DNA of 64,000 nt from contig CAWHBN010000002.1 of NCBI GenBank assembly GCA_963827705.1, positions 34,510 to 98,509 of the forward strand, written 5' to 3'. Position numbers and translations under genes: made by a program. Every line of letters begins with the position of its first letter. The first letter of the stretch is position 1. Shown piece after piece: positions 52,506 through 61,689 of the stretch. The notes beneath the pieces are model-generated. The model ran no database searches. It was given only the letters and a program-made list of their open reading frames with translations, and was not told where the DNA came from. This DNA is from JACDAN01 sp963827705. Its GTDB lineage: Bacteria; Actinomycetota; Thermoleophilia; Gaiellales; Gaiellaceae.

Positions 52506-53449
52506 ATGAGGCTCGTAGGGGTTTTCGCCTGTGTGCTCGTCGCGCTGCTCCTGGCGCCGGCGTCCCAGGCCGTGGTATCGACTGGCGCGTACGGCAATAC
52601 GGCGCGCTTCGATCGCCTGACCGGGCAGAAGACCCAGTCCGGCCTCGTGTTCCTCGGCTGGGACCAGGGACGGACGTGGGGCTCGAAGTACGATTCTTCC
52701 TGAGCCGCCTGGGGGAGAGGCCTCACATCGCGCTCCACCCCGAGGCTCGCGGGCGGATGCTGACGCCGAGCGCGATCGCCCTCGGGAAGGGCGACGCGCA
52801 CCTGATCGGGCTCGCGCAGGCGATCGCGGACTCGGGCAAGCCGGCGATCATCCGGCCGCTCGGTGAGATGAACAACTCGAAGAACCCGTACTGCGCGTTC
52901 ACACCGGGCGGGGCGCGCCGCGGCGGCGCCTATTCCCCCCGTTGGTACCGGAAGGCGTTCCAGCGCATCTTCATCCTCATGCACGGCGGGACGGCGGAGG
53001 CGATGACGGCCCGCCTCCGTGAACTGCGCCTGCCCGGAGTGCGCACCGACCTGCCCGCGGTCCGCGCCCCGCAGATGACTGTCGTGTGGAACCCACTCGC
53101 CGTCGGCGTCCCCAACGTGCCCGGGAACCATTTCCTGGCGTATTACCCGGGTGGTCGTTACGTCGACGCGTACGGCAACAACTACTACAACACGGGCGGC
53201 AGCTACGCGTTCTTCAAGACCGAGGAGCTCTACCGGGCCTTTCCGCGCAAGCCGTTCATGTTCCCTGAGTGGGGGCTCTCGGTGGACGACCCGGGCTACG
53301 TTCGCGCCTTCGCGAGGTTCGTCCGGCGTCACCGTCGCGTGGGGTTCATCGGCTTCTTCAACGGCCCCGCCGGAGGCGCCTACGACATCGGGACGAAGCC
53401 GCGGAGCCGGGCGGCGTACAGGCGGTTCATCGTGCCCTTGACCCATTGA
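52506..53449 (+). CDS. Secreted GH26-like glycoside hydrolase, one-base frameshift
   Basis: Starts at ATG 52506 with a signal peptide (MRLVGVFACVLVALLLAPAS, cut near SQA). The frame changes at about 52693 (GRTWGSKYD to FFLSRLGERPHIAL), after which HLIGLAQAIADSGKPAIIRP, LGEMNN, TVVWNPLAVG, YYPGGRYVDAYG and FMFPEWGLS follow. RPLGEMNN and FPEWGL resemble the acid/base and nucleophile glutamate regions of GH26 beta-mannanases. Likely an exported polysaccharide hydrolase, perhaps for mannan or another beta-glycan. About 314 residues after correction. Substrate is not established. Confidence 0.78.
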
Positions 53450-53459
53450 CGAGCGCCGC

Positions 53460-54491
53460 GTGACCTTCGTCCCCGCAGAGGATCGCTACGACCGGATGGA
53501 GTACCGGCGGAGCGGCCGAAGCGGGCTGCTCCTTCCCGCGATCTCCCTGGGGCTCTGGCACAACTTCGGCAACGACGACCGGCCCCTCGAGATCGGCCGC
53601 GCGATCATCCGCCGAGCCTTCGACCTCGGGATTACGCACTTCGACCTGGCGAACAACTACGGACCTCCGTACGGCTCGGCAGAGGTGAACATCGGCCGGG
53701 TCCTCCGCGAGGACCTGTCGCCCTACCGCGACGAGCTGATCATCTCCACGAAGGCCGGCTACGACATGTGGCCAGGCCCGTACGGGGAGTGGGGCTCGCG
53801 CAAGTACTTGCTCGCAAGCCTCGACCAGAGCCTTGGCCGCATGGGCATCGACTACGTCGACATCTTCTACTCGCACCGCTACGACCCCGACACGCCGCTC
53901 GAGGAGACGATGGGCGCGCTGGACACGGCCGTCCGGCAGGGCAAGGCTCTCTACGTCGGGATCTCGTCCTACTCGGCCGTGAAGACGGGAGAGGCCGCGG
54001 CGATTCTCCGAGGGCTCGGGACGCCCTTCGTCATCCACCAGCCTTCGTACTCGCTGCTGAACCGCTGGATCGAGGATGAGCTCCTTGCCACGCTCGAGGA
54101 GGTCGGCATCGGCTGCATCGTCTTCTCGCCGCTCGCGCAGGGCCTTCTGACCAACAGGTACCTCGAGGGGATCCCCGAGGGGTCGAGGGCGGCGACGCGA
54201 GGTAGCGCGCTCTCGCCGGAGCTCCTGACCGAGGAAACGATGGAGAAGGTGCGCGGGCTGAACGAGATCGCCGAGCGGCGGGGTCAGTCGCTCGCGCAGA
54301 TGGCGATCGCCTGGACGCTGCGTGACCAGCGCGTGACTTCGGCGCTGGTCGGCGCCAGCAGCGTCGCGCAGCTCGAGGACAGCCTGGCGGCGCTCGACCG
54401 GCTCGACTTCACGGAGGACGAGTTGGCCGAGATCGACCAGTTCGCGACGGACGGGGGCATCAACCTCTGGGCCGAGTCGAGTCGGGAGTAG
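53460..54491 (+). CDS. Aldo/keto reductase (YghZ/KCNAB-like)
   Basis: 343 residues of the NADPH-dependent aldo/keto reductase barrel, closest in pattern to YghZ-type glyceraldehyde-3-phosphate/methylglyoxal reductases: MEYRRSGRSGLLLPAISLGL, HFDLANNYGPPYGSAE with catalytic Asp and Tyr, IISTKAGYDMWPGPYGEWGS with the catalytic Lys, DIFYSHRYDPDTPLEETMGA with the His, and VFSPLAQGLLTNRYL. GTG 53460 lies 11 bases after the preceding stop. Probably detoxifies carbonyl compounds; substrate not certain. Its 3' end overlaps the next gene by 32 bases. Confidence 0.9.
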   Translation: MTFVPAEDRYDRMEYRRSGRSGLLLPAISLGLWHNFGNDDRPLEIGRAIIRRAFDLGITHFDLANNYGPPYGSAEVNIGRVLREDLSPYRDELIISTKAGYDMWPGPYGEWGSRKYLLASLDQSLGRMGIDYVDIFYSHRYDPDTPLEETMGALDTAVRQGKALYVGISSYSAVKTGEAAAILRGLGTPFVIHQPSYSLLNRWIEDELLATLEEVGIGCIVFSPLAQGLLTNRYLEGIPEGSRAATRGSALSPELLTEETMEKVRGLNEIAERRGQSLAQMAIAWTLRDQRVTSALVGASSVAQLEDSLAALDRLDFTEDELAEIDQFATDGGINLWAESSRE

Positions 54492-55359
54492 CGGGCAGCA
54501 TCGGGACGACCTCCTCGGCGAAGCGTCGAACGCGATCCTCGAGACCCGGCGCCTCGTAATCGAGGTTCACGACGAAGCCGTCGCATCCGGCGTCGACGTA
54601 CTCCGCCAGACGCTCGGCAACCCACTCTGGCGGCCCCGCGACGGCGTGGCGCCCTCGTTCGTCCTGACCGTCGTCCGGCCCGTCCTGGAGGGAGACGCCG
54701 ATCCGGAGGATCACCCGGCCATCAGCGCGCCGGTCCCGGAACTCGGCGGCCATGGTTCGCAGCTCGGGAGGCCGGAGGGCGACGGGATGCCACACGCCCG
54801 TGAGCGCCGCGCGCCGGATCGTCGCGCGAGAGACGCCGGCGATCCAGACCTCCGGGCCGCCGGGCCGGACGAGCGCCGGCGCGAGCCAGCCTTCGCCCGC
54901 TGGGAGCTCGATCGGGCCGGGCATCTGCCCGAACGCCGTCTGTGAGGCCTCCACCCACTCGTCGAGCCGCCTGCCTCGGCTCGGGAAATCGGCGCCGAGC
55001 AGCGCGAACTCGCCCTCCATCCAGCCGGCCGCTACCGCCGTGACGATCCGCCCGCCCGAGAGGAGGTCGAGAGTCGTGAGCTGCTTCAGAACGACGAGCG
55101 GGTTCCTCAGGGGGACGACGAGCGCCGAGACGCCGAGCTGCAGCCGCTTCGTCCGGCCTGCGAGGAAGCCGAGCGAGACGAGCGCCTCGGCGATCGTTCC
55201 GTAGATCGGCGCGTGCTCGGGCGGCACGAGGACGTGGTCGGTCACCCAGCCGGAGTCGAACCCAGCCTGTTCCGCCGCCACGGCCGAGCTTGCGAGTCGC
55301 TCGGCGTCGAGCCCTTCGCCGTAGTTCGGGAGGATCAGGCCGAGGTGCGGTCGAGCCAC
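54460..55359 (-). CDS. LLM-class F420- or flavin-dependent oxidoreductase
   Basis: 299 residues of the bacterial luciferase-like monooxygenase fold. N terminus RPHLGLILPNYGEGLDAERL, then VTDHVLVPPEHAPIYGTIAE, LGVSALVVPLRNPLVVLKQL and LLSGGRIVTAVAAGWMEGEF, the last a typical cofactor segment. Actinobacterial members mostly use F420 and some use FMN; the sequence alone does not decide. It converges with the aldo/keto reductase and diverges from the beta-lactamase-fold gene. Confidence 0.87.
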   Translation of the reverse strand: MARPHLGLILPNYGEGLDAERLASSAVAAEQAGFDSGWVTDHVLVPPEHAPIYGTIAEALVSLGFLAGRTKRLQLGVSALVVPLRNPLVVLKQLTTLDLLSGGRIVTAVAAGWMEGEFALLGADFPSRGRRLDEWVEASQTAFGQMPGPIELPAGEGWLAPALVRPGGPEVWIAGVSRATIRRAALTGVWHPVALRPPELRTMAAEFRDRRADGRVILRIGVSLQDGPDDGQDERGRHAVAGPPEWVAERLAEYVDAGCDGFVVNLDYEAPGLEDRVRRFAEEVVPMLPATPDSTRPRG

Positions 55360-55389
55360 GCGCCTACGCTAACGGCAACAATTCCTGCT

Positions 55390-56484
55390 GTGGCGCTGCT
55401 TGCGACTCCCCCGTCCGCACCGGTCGTCGTATCGCCCGTTGCCAATGAGATCTCGTTCGGACGGGTGATCGGCCGGGTGGCCGCCGGGACGACCAAGGTG
55501 GTCGTCAGCGTCGACGGACGGGTCGTCGCCAGCAAGGACGTCGGCAGGACGCGGTTCGACTTCGCGGTCCCGCTCCCGGCGCGCGACGTCCGGCTCACGG
55601 TCAGCGCGCGGGACGGGCGCGGCCGCGGCGCCTCGACGACGATCGGCCCTGTCTTCTCGCTTCCCGCCACCGCCGCGCCGCGCGGGCCGCCGAGAAGGAG
55701 CGTCGAGGATCCTCAGCTCGCCCGCACGATCCGTTCGCTTGCGCGCGCGTTTCCCGGCATCTGCGGCGTCTACGTGCAGGACCTGCGCACCGGCGCCGGC
55801 GCCGCCTGGAACGCCGGCGCGCGCTTCCCTGCCGCGTCGACCGTCAAAGTTGCGATCGCGATCGAGGTCCTCCGCAGGCTCGGCGGGCAGCCGCCGCGCG
55901 GCAGCCGGATCGACGCGCTGCTGCGCAAGGCGATCATCCCGTCCGACGACCGGGCGGCCAACGACCTGCTCACCTGGCTCGGCGGCTCGACGAGCGGCGG
56001 CGCGGCCTACGTGAACCAGCTCTTCCGCGCGCTCGGCATGGACGACACGGACATGTACGGCGGGTACATCATCACGCAGGGCCGGATCCCGATCCGCGCG
56101 GGGGCCCAACCAAGCTTCGTCGGCAAGCGGACGACGGCGGCCGACCTCGCGACGCTCATGCGCTCGCTGAACCTCGCGGCGGTCGGGCAGGGCCGGCTGG
56201 CTCGGCGTGGCTTCCGGCCGTCGCAGGCTCGCTTCCTCCTCTACCTACTTGCGCACTCGCAGGTGAGCCGGATCGACCGCTTCCTCCCTCCGAGCCGGAC
56301 CGTGGTCCTCCAGAAGGCCGGCTGGATCAGCACCGCCCTGCACGACACGGGCCTCGTCTACTGGTCGGGCGGAAGCTTCGTCGCGACCGTCCTGACCTGG
56401 AACGGCCGGGGTGTCGGGGTCGCCTCCGATGTGCTCGCAGGCCGCATCGGGCGCGCCGCGTACACACGGTTCGGACGTGGCTGA
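55390..56484 (+). CDS. Class A beta-lactamase-fold serine hydrolase
   Basis: 364 residues. An N-terminal beta-sandwich-like part (about 15-92) precedes the transpeptidase/beta-lactamase domain (about 105-360). Active-site marks: S150-T-V-K153 in FPAASTVKVAIAIE, S185-D-D in IIPSDDRAANDLL at the SDN position, and LQKAGW at the KTG position, where Thr is replaced by Ala. The missing Thr and SDD variant make strong penicillinase activity doubtful; a peptidoglycan- or ester-hydrolysing role is possible. GTG 55390 has no good Shine-Dalgarno; a leaderless start from TACGCT upstream is possible. No clear signal peptide from this start. Confidence 0.8.
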   Translation: MALLATPPSAPVVVSPVANEISFGRVIGRVAAGTTKVVVSVDGRVVASKDVGRTRFDFAVPLPARDVRLTVSARDGRGRGASTTIGPVFSLPATAAPRGPPRRSVEDPQLARTIRSLARAFPGICGVYVQDLRTGAGAAWNAGARFPAASTVKVAIAIEVLRRLGGQPPRGSRIDALLRKAIIPSDDRAANDLLTWLGGSTSGGAAYVNQLFRALGMDDTDMYGGYIITQGRIPIRAGAQPSFVGKRTTAADLATLMRSLNLAAVGQGRLARRGFRPSQARFLLYLLAHSQVSRIDRFLPPSRTVVLQKAGWISTALHDTGLVYWSGGSFVATVLTWNGRGVGVASDVLAGRIGRAAYTRFGRG

Positions 56485-56851
56485 CTACGACGAGGTCCTC
56501 GATCGCATCCGCGAGCTCTGCCTCGCCCTCCCGGAGACCAGCGAGCGGCTGAGCCATGGCCACCCGACCTTCTTCGTCCGGGACAAGCGCTCGTTCGCCA
56601 TGGTCCTGAACGACCACCACGGCGACGGGAGGTTCGCGTTGTGGGCTGCGGCCGAGGACGGCGTGCAACAGATGCTCGTCGAGGCCGACCCCGAGCGGTT
56701 CTTCCGCCCGCCCTACGTCGGCCACCGAGGCTGGCTCGGCCTGCGCCTCGACCGGGAGCTCCACTGGGACGAGCTCGCCGGGATCCTCGAGGACGCCTAC
56801 GTCGAGGTCGCGCCTCCGAAGCTGGTGGAGGAGGCGCGCAGGACCCGCTAG
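56477..56851 (+). CDS. MmcQ/YjbR-family protein
   Basis: 124 residues matching the YjbR double-wing fold: VLDRIRELCLALPETSERLS, HGHPTFFVRDKRSFAMVL, then ERFFRPPYVGHRGWLGLRLD and WDELAGILEDAYVEVAPPKL. The family is widespread; DNA binding has been suggested but the role is unknown. GTG 56477 overlaps the end of the previous gene by eight bases, so coexpression is likely. Confidence 0.88.
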   Translation: MADYDEVLDRIRELCLALPETSERLSHGHPTFFVRDKRSFAMVLNDHHGDGRFALWAAAEDGVQQMLVEADPERFFRPPYVGHRGWLGLRLDRELHWDELAGILEDAYVEVAPPKLVEEARRTR

Positions 56852-58296
56852 GCGGCGGGAGCTTGTTGCTGGACGGCCGCCGCCGGAACGTCGTCTCTCC
56901 TGAGGACGAACCAGGCCACGCCGACGGCGAGCAGCGCGAAGACCGAGGCGACCGCGAAGCCCCAGTTGTAGCCGCCGGTCAGTGCGGACAGCGGGTCCTC
57001 GCCCTCCGTCACGAGCGTTTCTGCTCGCTCGTTGGAGATCGTCGAGATGAGCGCGACTCCGACCGCACCGCCGAGCTGCTGCGAGGTGTTGAGCAGGCCC
57101 GAGGCGACACCGGCGATCCGATCCTCGATGCGGGAGAGCGCGGCGAGCGACATGGGGATGAAGATGAACGCCAGGCCGAAGCCGCTGAGCACGAACGGGA
57201 CGAATAGATTCCTCCAGAACGTCCCGTCGACCGGCAGCTGCGTGTACCAGAGATAGGCGAAGGCCAGGAACGCGGTGCCGACCATCATCACCGGCTTCAC
57301 GCCCGCGCGCGTGATGGTGGCTTGCGCGATCGCCGCGCCGGGAATGGTCACCCCGGCAGTGGCGAGGAAGGCGAGCCCGGCCTCGAGCGGCGAGTACCCG
57401 AGGACAGTCTGCATGTAGAGGGTGAGCAGGAAGAAGCCGCCGAAGATCGTCGCGCCGAGAAGCACGCCGACGGCGTTCGCCACGAAGACCGGCCGGATCT
57501 TGAAGAGCCGGAGCGGCACGATCGGCGTAGGCGTGCGGTTCTCCCACCAGAAGAAGGCGGCGACGAGCGCGACCGAGAGCGCAGTGAGCCCGAGCGTCTG
57601 CGCGCTGACCCACCCCGCATCGGGCGCCTCTGACATCGCGTAGACGAAGAGCACGAGACCGGAGGTGACGAGAACCGCGCCCAGGATGTCCACCCGCCGG
57701 TCTGCGCCCTCGATCCGGCCCTCGGAGATCAGCGTCGGCGCCAGGGCGAAGATGGCGATTCCGAACGGGACGTTCACGAAGAAGATTGCCTCCCAGCCGA
57801 CGTACTCGACCAGGATGCCGCCGAGCAGGACGCCGCCCGCGGCGCCGCTGCCGGCGACGGCCCCCCAGATCCCGAACGCCTTGTTGCGCTCGGCCTGATC
57901 GTGGCGGAACGAGTCGCTGATGATCGCCAGCGTCGCCGGCGAGACGATCGCGCCGCCCAGGCCCTGAAGTGCCCGGAAGATGATCAGTTGCGTCCCGCTG
58001 TCGGCCAGCCCGCAGGCGAGCGAGCCGCCTGTGAAGAGCACCATTCCGAACATGAACACCTTGCGCCGGCCGAGGAGGTCCGCGGCGCGTCCGCCGAGGA
58101 GCAGGAAGCCGCCGAACGCGAGCGAGTAGGCGGTGACGATCCACTGAAGCGTGTCGCGGGAGATCCCGAGGTCCTCCTGGATCGACGGCAGCGCCACGTT
58201 CACGATCGCAACGTCGAGGATCACCATGAAGAACGCGACGCAGACGAGCGCCAGCGCTCGCCAACGCCTGGGGTCCGGGGCGGCGCCAGGCTCCAT
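56848..58296 (-). CDS. MFS multidrug efflux transporter (DHA2/EmrB-QacA family)
   Basis: 482 residues with 14 membrane helices. N-terminal LALVCVAFFMVILDVAIVNV with motif D1, the loop motif A LLGGRAADLLGRRKVFMFGM, motif C-like GGAIVSPATLAI and SGAAGGVLLGGILVEYVGWE mark the H+-coupled 14-helix exporters. Likely exports hydrophobic drugs or cell-envelope compounds. It converges with the YjbR gene (4-base overlap). No regulator adjoins. Confidence 0.92.
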   Translation of the reverse strand: MEPGAAPDPRRWRALALVCVAFFMVILDVAIVNVALPSIQEDLGISRDTLQWIVTAYSLAFGGFLLLGGRAADLLGRRKVFMFGMVLFTGGSLACGLADSGTQLIIFRALQGLGGAIVSPATLAIISDSFRHDQAERNKAFGIWGAVAGSGAAGGVLLGGILVEYVGWEAIFFVNVPFGIAIFALAPTLISEGRIEGADRRVDILGAVLVTSGLVLFVYAMSEAPDAGWVSAQTLGLTALSVALVAAFFWWENRTPTPIVPLRLFKIRPVFVANAVGVLLGATIFGGFFLLTLYMQTVLGYSPLEAGLAFLATAGVTIPGAAIAQATITRAGVKPVMMVGTAFLAFAYLWYTQLPVDGTFWRNLFVPFVLSGFGLAFIFIPMSLAALSRIEDRIAGVASGLLNTSQQLGGAVGVALISTISNERAETLVTEGEDPLSALTGGYNWGFAVASVFALLAVGVAWFVLRRDDVPAAAVQQQAPAA

Positions 58297-58400
58297 GCGG
58301 CGCGAACGCTACTGATCCGAGGGAGGACTGGCAAAACACACCGGTTTTGGCGCTGCGAAACGGGTCTCCGCGGCCCCTAGGGAAACCCCGAAACGAGGCG

Positions 58401-58406
58401 TACACT
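58401..58406 (+). promoter_or_regulatory. Candidate -10 box for the secreted coiled-coil gene
   Basis: TACACT lies 40 bases before GTG 58447. The leader contains a T5 run and an AGGAGG ribosome site 7 bases before the start. No convincing -35 box is seen. The gap 58297-58446 lies between divergent genes, so a promoter is expected here. Confidence 0.4.
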
Positions 58407-58446
58407 GCGGCCGGGTCGTCTTTTTGTTGCTACCAGGAGGTTGTTC

Positions 58447-58875
58447 GTGAAAACGGGTCTCTTCACCACCCTCGTCGCACTGGCCGTTTCCTGCGTGCTC
58501 GCAGCTCCCGCCGCCGCGGCGACGCCGACGCCGCGAAAGCTCGCGAGTCAGATCAAGGTCATGCAGCGGCAGATCAAGGTCCTCCAGGGCCAGGTCAAGA
58601 AGCTCCGTGCGGACATGCGCGAGGTGCAGGGCATCTCCGCCAGTGCGCTCGTCTTCTCGGCCTGCTCCACGGCAGCCACCGCGGACGCCTTCCAGGGCAC
58701 CTGGGAGACGATCGACGGGATCAATGCCCACCTCACCAGGCCTGACCAGTATCCGGCGCCGACGCCCATCGCCGACCCGCTGAACTCGTGCCAGCTGCTC
58801 GAGGTCCAGCGTCAGCCGGGCGCCGTCCCGCCGACCACGAACGTGTTCGCGGCGCTGCTGAACATCTTCCGCTGA
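58447..58875 (+). CDS. Secreted coiled-coil protein of unknown function
   Basis: 142 residues. Signal peptide KTGLFTTLVALAVSCVLAAP with cut near AAA-ATP, then a coiled coil of about 45 residues (KLASQIKVMQRQIKVLQGQV, KKLRADMREVQ) and a Cys-containing C-terminal part (FSACSTAATADAFQGTW, LNSCQLLEVQRQ). GTG 58447 is chosen for the AGGAGG seven bases upstream; TTG 58441 is an alternative. I do not recognise the family; short secreted proteins of this design are common in soil actinobacteria. The histidine kinase starts five bases later. Confidence 0.7.
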   Translation: MKTGLFTTLVALAVSCVLAAPAAAATPTPRKLASQIKVMQRQIKVLQGQVKKLRADMREVQGISASALVFSACSTAATADAFQGTWETIDGINAHLTRPDQYPAPTPIADPLNSCQLLEVQRQPGAVPPTTNVFAALLNIFR

Positions 58876-58880
58876 GCGCA

Positions 58881-61082
58881 ATGGCTGCAGGGGTCGATCG
58901 ACTCCTGAGCGCGGCGACAGGCCTGCTCCGGAACCGGCGCACCGTCCCTGAGGAGGGCGGTGCGGCGGAGAACCGCCTCCTCCGTCTCGAGGCGATCACC
59001 GAGACGGCGCTCTCGCACCTCGATCTCGAGGACCTTCTCGACGAGCTGCTCGAGCGCATCCGAGACCTCCTCGACGCCGACACGGCGGTGATGCTGCTCG
59101 TTGAGAAGGATCGCGACGTGCTCGTCCCGAAAGCGACGAAGGGTCTGGAGGCAGAGCTCGAGTTCCCGGTGGCGATTCCGATCGGCCAGGGGTTCGCGGG
59201 CCGAGTGGCCGCCTCCCGCTCGACAGTCGTGATCGACGAGGTGGCGAAGGCTGAGATCGTGAACCCTGTTCTCCGGGAGGCTGGGGTCCGCTCGCTGATC
59301 GGCGTTCCGTTGCTCCACCTCGGGAAGTTGATCGGCGTCGTGCACGCTGGGTCATACCGTCCGGGCTACTTCAGCCAGGACGACGGCCTCCTGCTCCAGC
59401 TGGTCGCAGATCGCGTCGCTCTGGCGATCACGCAGTCACGCCTCTACGAGGCGGAGCGTGAGGCGCGGCGGGACGCCGAGACCGCCTACGCGCAGGTGTC
59501 GTTCCTCGCCCGGGCGAGTGAGCTCCTCGGCTCGTCGCTCGAGTACGAGTCGACGTTGGAGCGGCTCGCCCAGCTGGCTGTTCCGGCGCTTGCCGACGAG
59601 GTGCTGATCGACATGGTCGCGGAGGAGGGGGGCCTGAAACGTCTCGCAACCGCTCACGCCGACCCCGACATGCTGGATTTGATCCGGTCGCTGGAGCAGC
59701 GGTACCCGCCGGACGAGGAGTCGCCCTATGGAGCCGGCTCCGTCGTCCGCTCCGGCGAGGCGCAGCTCGTCCCCGAGATGACGGACGAGATCGTCCGCCA
59801 GATCGCGCGGGACGAAGAGCACCGCCGGCTGATCGAGGAGCTGGGCCTCCGATCGTTCATGACGGTGCCGCTCGCCGCGAGACGCGGCATCCTCGGCGCG
59901 ATCACCTTCATCGCGTCGTCCGACCGCCGGTTCGGGCCTGGGGACCTCGCGTTTGCACAGGAGCTCGCGAGGCGGGCGGCGACGGCGATCGAGAACGCCC
60001 AGCTGCATGCGGAGACGGAGGAGCGGGCGCAGGCGTCGCTTGTCCTCGACCATGTCGGGGAGGGCGTGTTCCTGGTGGACAGCCTCGGGTTCATGCGGCT
60101 CTGGAACCCGGCCGCGGAGGCGATCACGGGCATCCCGACGGCAGAGATCGTCGGGCAGCCCGTCGGCCGAAGAATCCCCGGCTGGGCCGCAATCGACGAT
60201 CTGGTTCCGGTCGCCGGCTCCGCCAGCCATGCCGACGTCAGGCCGGAGACACTGCCGCTCGACATCGGCGACCGCGAGATCTGGATTCTGATCTCAGGCG
60301 TGAGCTTTCCGGACGGAACGGTCTACGCGTTTCGCGACGTGACCGAGGAGCGTCGTCTGCGCGACCTCCAGAGCGACTTCGTCGCGACGATTTCCCATGA
60401 GCTTCGGACTCCGCTCGCCGCGGTGTACGGCGCGGCGATGACGCTTCAGAAGCGCTCGGAGCAGCTGTCGGAGGAGCAGCGGGAGCGCCTGCTCGCCGTG
60501 GTCTACGACGAGGCGGCCCGCCTCGGCCGGATCATCGACGACGTGCTCTGGGTGAGCCGCCTCGACTCCGGACAGGTTGCCTTCGCGATCGAGGAATGCG
60601 ATCCGAGGTCGATCGCCGAGTCCGTCGTCGAGGCCGCGAGCGTCTCGCTGCCGGCCGACCTCTCGCTCGAGCTCGAGGCGACTCCGGACCTGTCGATCGC
60701 CATCGATCCGGACAAGATGCGCCAGGTCCTGAGCAACCTCGTGGACAACGCCGTCAAGTACTCGCCGGACGGCGGTCGCATCAGGGTGACGATCGTCCCG
60801 AACGGCCGCTACCTCCGCTTCGGCGTCGAAGACGAGGGGCTCGGGATCCCCATGGCCGAGCAGCAGCGGATCTTCGAGAAGTTCTACCGGCTGGACCCGA
60901 ACCAGACGCGCGGAGTGGGTGGGACAGGTCTCGGCCTGTACGTGTCCAGCGAGCTCGTCCGGCGGATGAACGGGCGGCTCTGGGTCGAGTCGCGTGAAGG
61001 GGAGGGCTCCAGGTTCTATGTCGACCTACCGCTCGACGAGAGCGGCGGGCCGGCCGACGTGCTGGCGCATCTATCCCCCTAG
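58881..61082 (+). CDS. GAF-GAF-PAS sensor histidine kinase
   Basis: 733 residues, no membrane segment, so a soluble sensor. Two GAF domains (about 35-180 and 210-385), a PAS domain (about 395-495; VLDHVGEGVFLVDSLGFMRL), HisKA with the phospho-acceptor His near residue 506 (VATISHELRTPLAAVYGAAM), and an HATPase domain with N-box NLVDNAVKYSPDGG, G1 EDEGLGIP, F-box IFEKFYR and G2 GVGGTGLGLYV. Starts at ATG 58881. No response-regulator gene is adjacent. GAF domains could bind haem, flavin or cyclic nucleotides; the ligand is unknown. Confidence 0.92.
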   Translation: MAAGVDRLLSAATGLLRNRRTVPEEGGAAENRLLRLEAITETALSHLDLEDLLDELLERIRDLLDADTAVMLLVEKDRDVLVPKATKGLEAELEFPVAIPIGQGFAGRVAASRSTVVIDEVAKAEIVNPVLREAGVRSLIGVPLLHLGKLIGVVHAGSYRPGYFSQDDGLLLQLVADRVALAITQSRLYEAEREARRDAETAYAQVSFLARASELLGSSLEYESTLERLAQLAVPALADEVLIDMVAEEGGLKRLATAHADPDMLDLIRSLEQRYPPDEESPYGAGSVVRSGEAQLVPEMTDEIVRQIARDEEHRRLIEELGLRSFMTVPLAARRGILGAITFIASSDRRFGPGDLAFAQELARRAATAIENAQLHAETEERAQASLVLDHVGEGVFLVDSLGFMRLWNPAAEAITGIPTAEIVGQPVGRRIPGWAAIDDLVPVAGSASHADVRPETLPLDIGDREIWILISGVSFPDGTVYAFRDVTEERRLRDLQSDFVATISHELRTPLAAVYGAAMTLQKRSEQLSEEQRERLLAVVYDEAARLGRIIDDVLWVSRLDSGQVAFAIEECDPRSIAESVVEAASVSLPADLSLELEATPDLSIAIDPDKMRQVLSNLVDNAVKYSPDGGRIRVTIVPNGRYLRFGVEDEGLGIPMAEQQRIFEKFYRLDPNQTRGVGGTGLGLYVSSELVRRMNGRLWVESREGEGSRFYVDLPLDESGGPADVLAHLSP

Positions 61083-61648
61083 ATGTGGCGTCGAGGCACG
61101 ACGCCGAGCTCCTCGACCATCGTGAAGAAGGCCTTGGCGTAGGGCGAGTCACGCGTCGCCCGGCGAACCGTGAGCCAGTCGATGCGCTCGCGGAGCGAGC
61201 GCGCGAACTCGAGCGAGCGCTCGTAGTCGAGCTCGTGCTCGTCCAGCGCGAGCAGCTTCGTGACCATGATGTCTTCGAGGGACATGACCTTCATCGGCAC
61301 CGCGTTCACCTCGAGGTCCTCTGCGCGCTCGAACAGCCCGTCGTCGACGTCGTGGCCGACGGCGCGGAAGATGATGTCCACGAGCACGTCGCCGTCCCAC
61401 GCCTTGTAGAGCCAGCCCTCGGGGGGCTTCTCGGTGCGCATCCCCAGGTCGGAGAGCGCCTGCAGCGCCCGATCGGCATGAGCGGGGCGCACCATCAAGT
61501 CGAGATCGTGTCCGGTCCGCGGCCCTCCGTAGGCCCACGCGGCGAGCCCGCCGGCGAGCAGGAACGGCACCTCCGCCTCGCGGAGTGCTCCCGCGACGCG
61601 CTTGACGCTCTCCTTGATGTCTCCGAAGGGCTGTTCTTCCGGCACCAT
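61079..61648 (-). CDS. Nucleotidyltransferase-fold protein
   Basis: 189 residues with the polymerase-beta-like signature LLAGGLAAWAYGGPRTGHDL followed by DLMV: GG, then a DxD pair (D-L-D), which binds metal in active members. The rest (MKVMSLEDIMVTKLLALDEH) matches the AbiEii/DUF6036-like families of stand-alone nucleotidyltransferases, some of which are toxins of type IV systems. No antitoxin-like partner adjoins, so a housekeeping role is as likely. It converges with the histidine kinase (4-base overlap) and diverges from the phosphoesterase. Confidence 0.78.
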   Translation of the reverse strand: MVPEEQPFGDIKESVKRVAGALREAEVPFLLAGGLAAWAYGGPRTGHDLDLMVRPAHADRALQALSDLGMRTEKPPEGWLYKAWDGDVLVDIIFRAVGHDVDDGLFERAEDLEVNAVPMKVMSLEDIMVTKLLALDEHELDYERSLEFARSLRERIDWLTVRRATRDSPYAKAFFTMVEELGVVPRRHI

Positions 61649-61689
61649 TGACTCGTTACCCGAGCGGCGTGAGGGGGAATCACGGGAGC

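Noticed and set aside
61079..61648. Nucleotidyltransferase as the toxin of an AbiE-type abortive infection pair
   Set aside because: No AbiEi-like antitoxin gene adjoins; the neighbours are a histidine kinase and a phosphoesterase.
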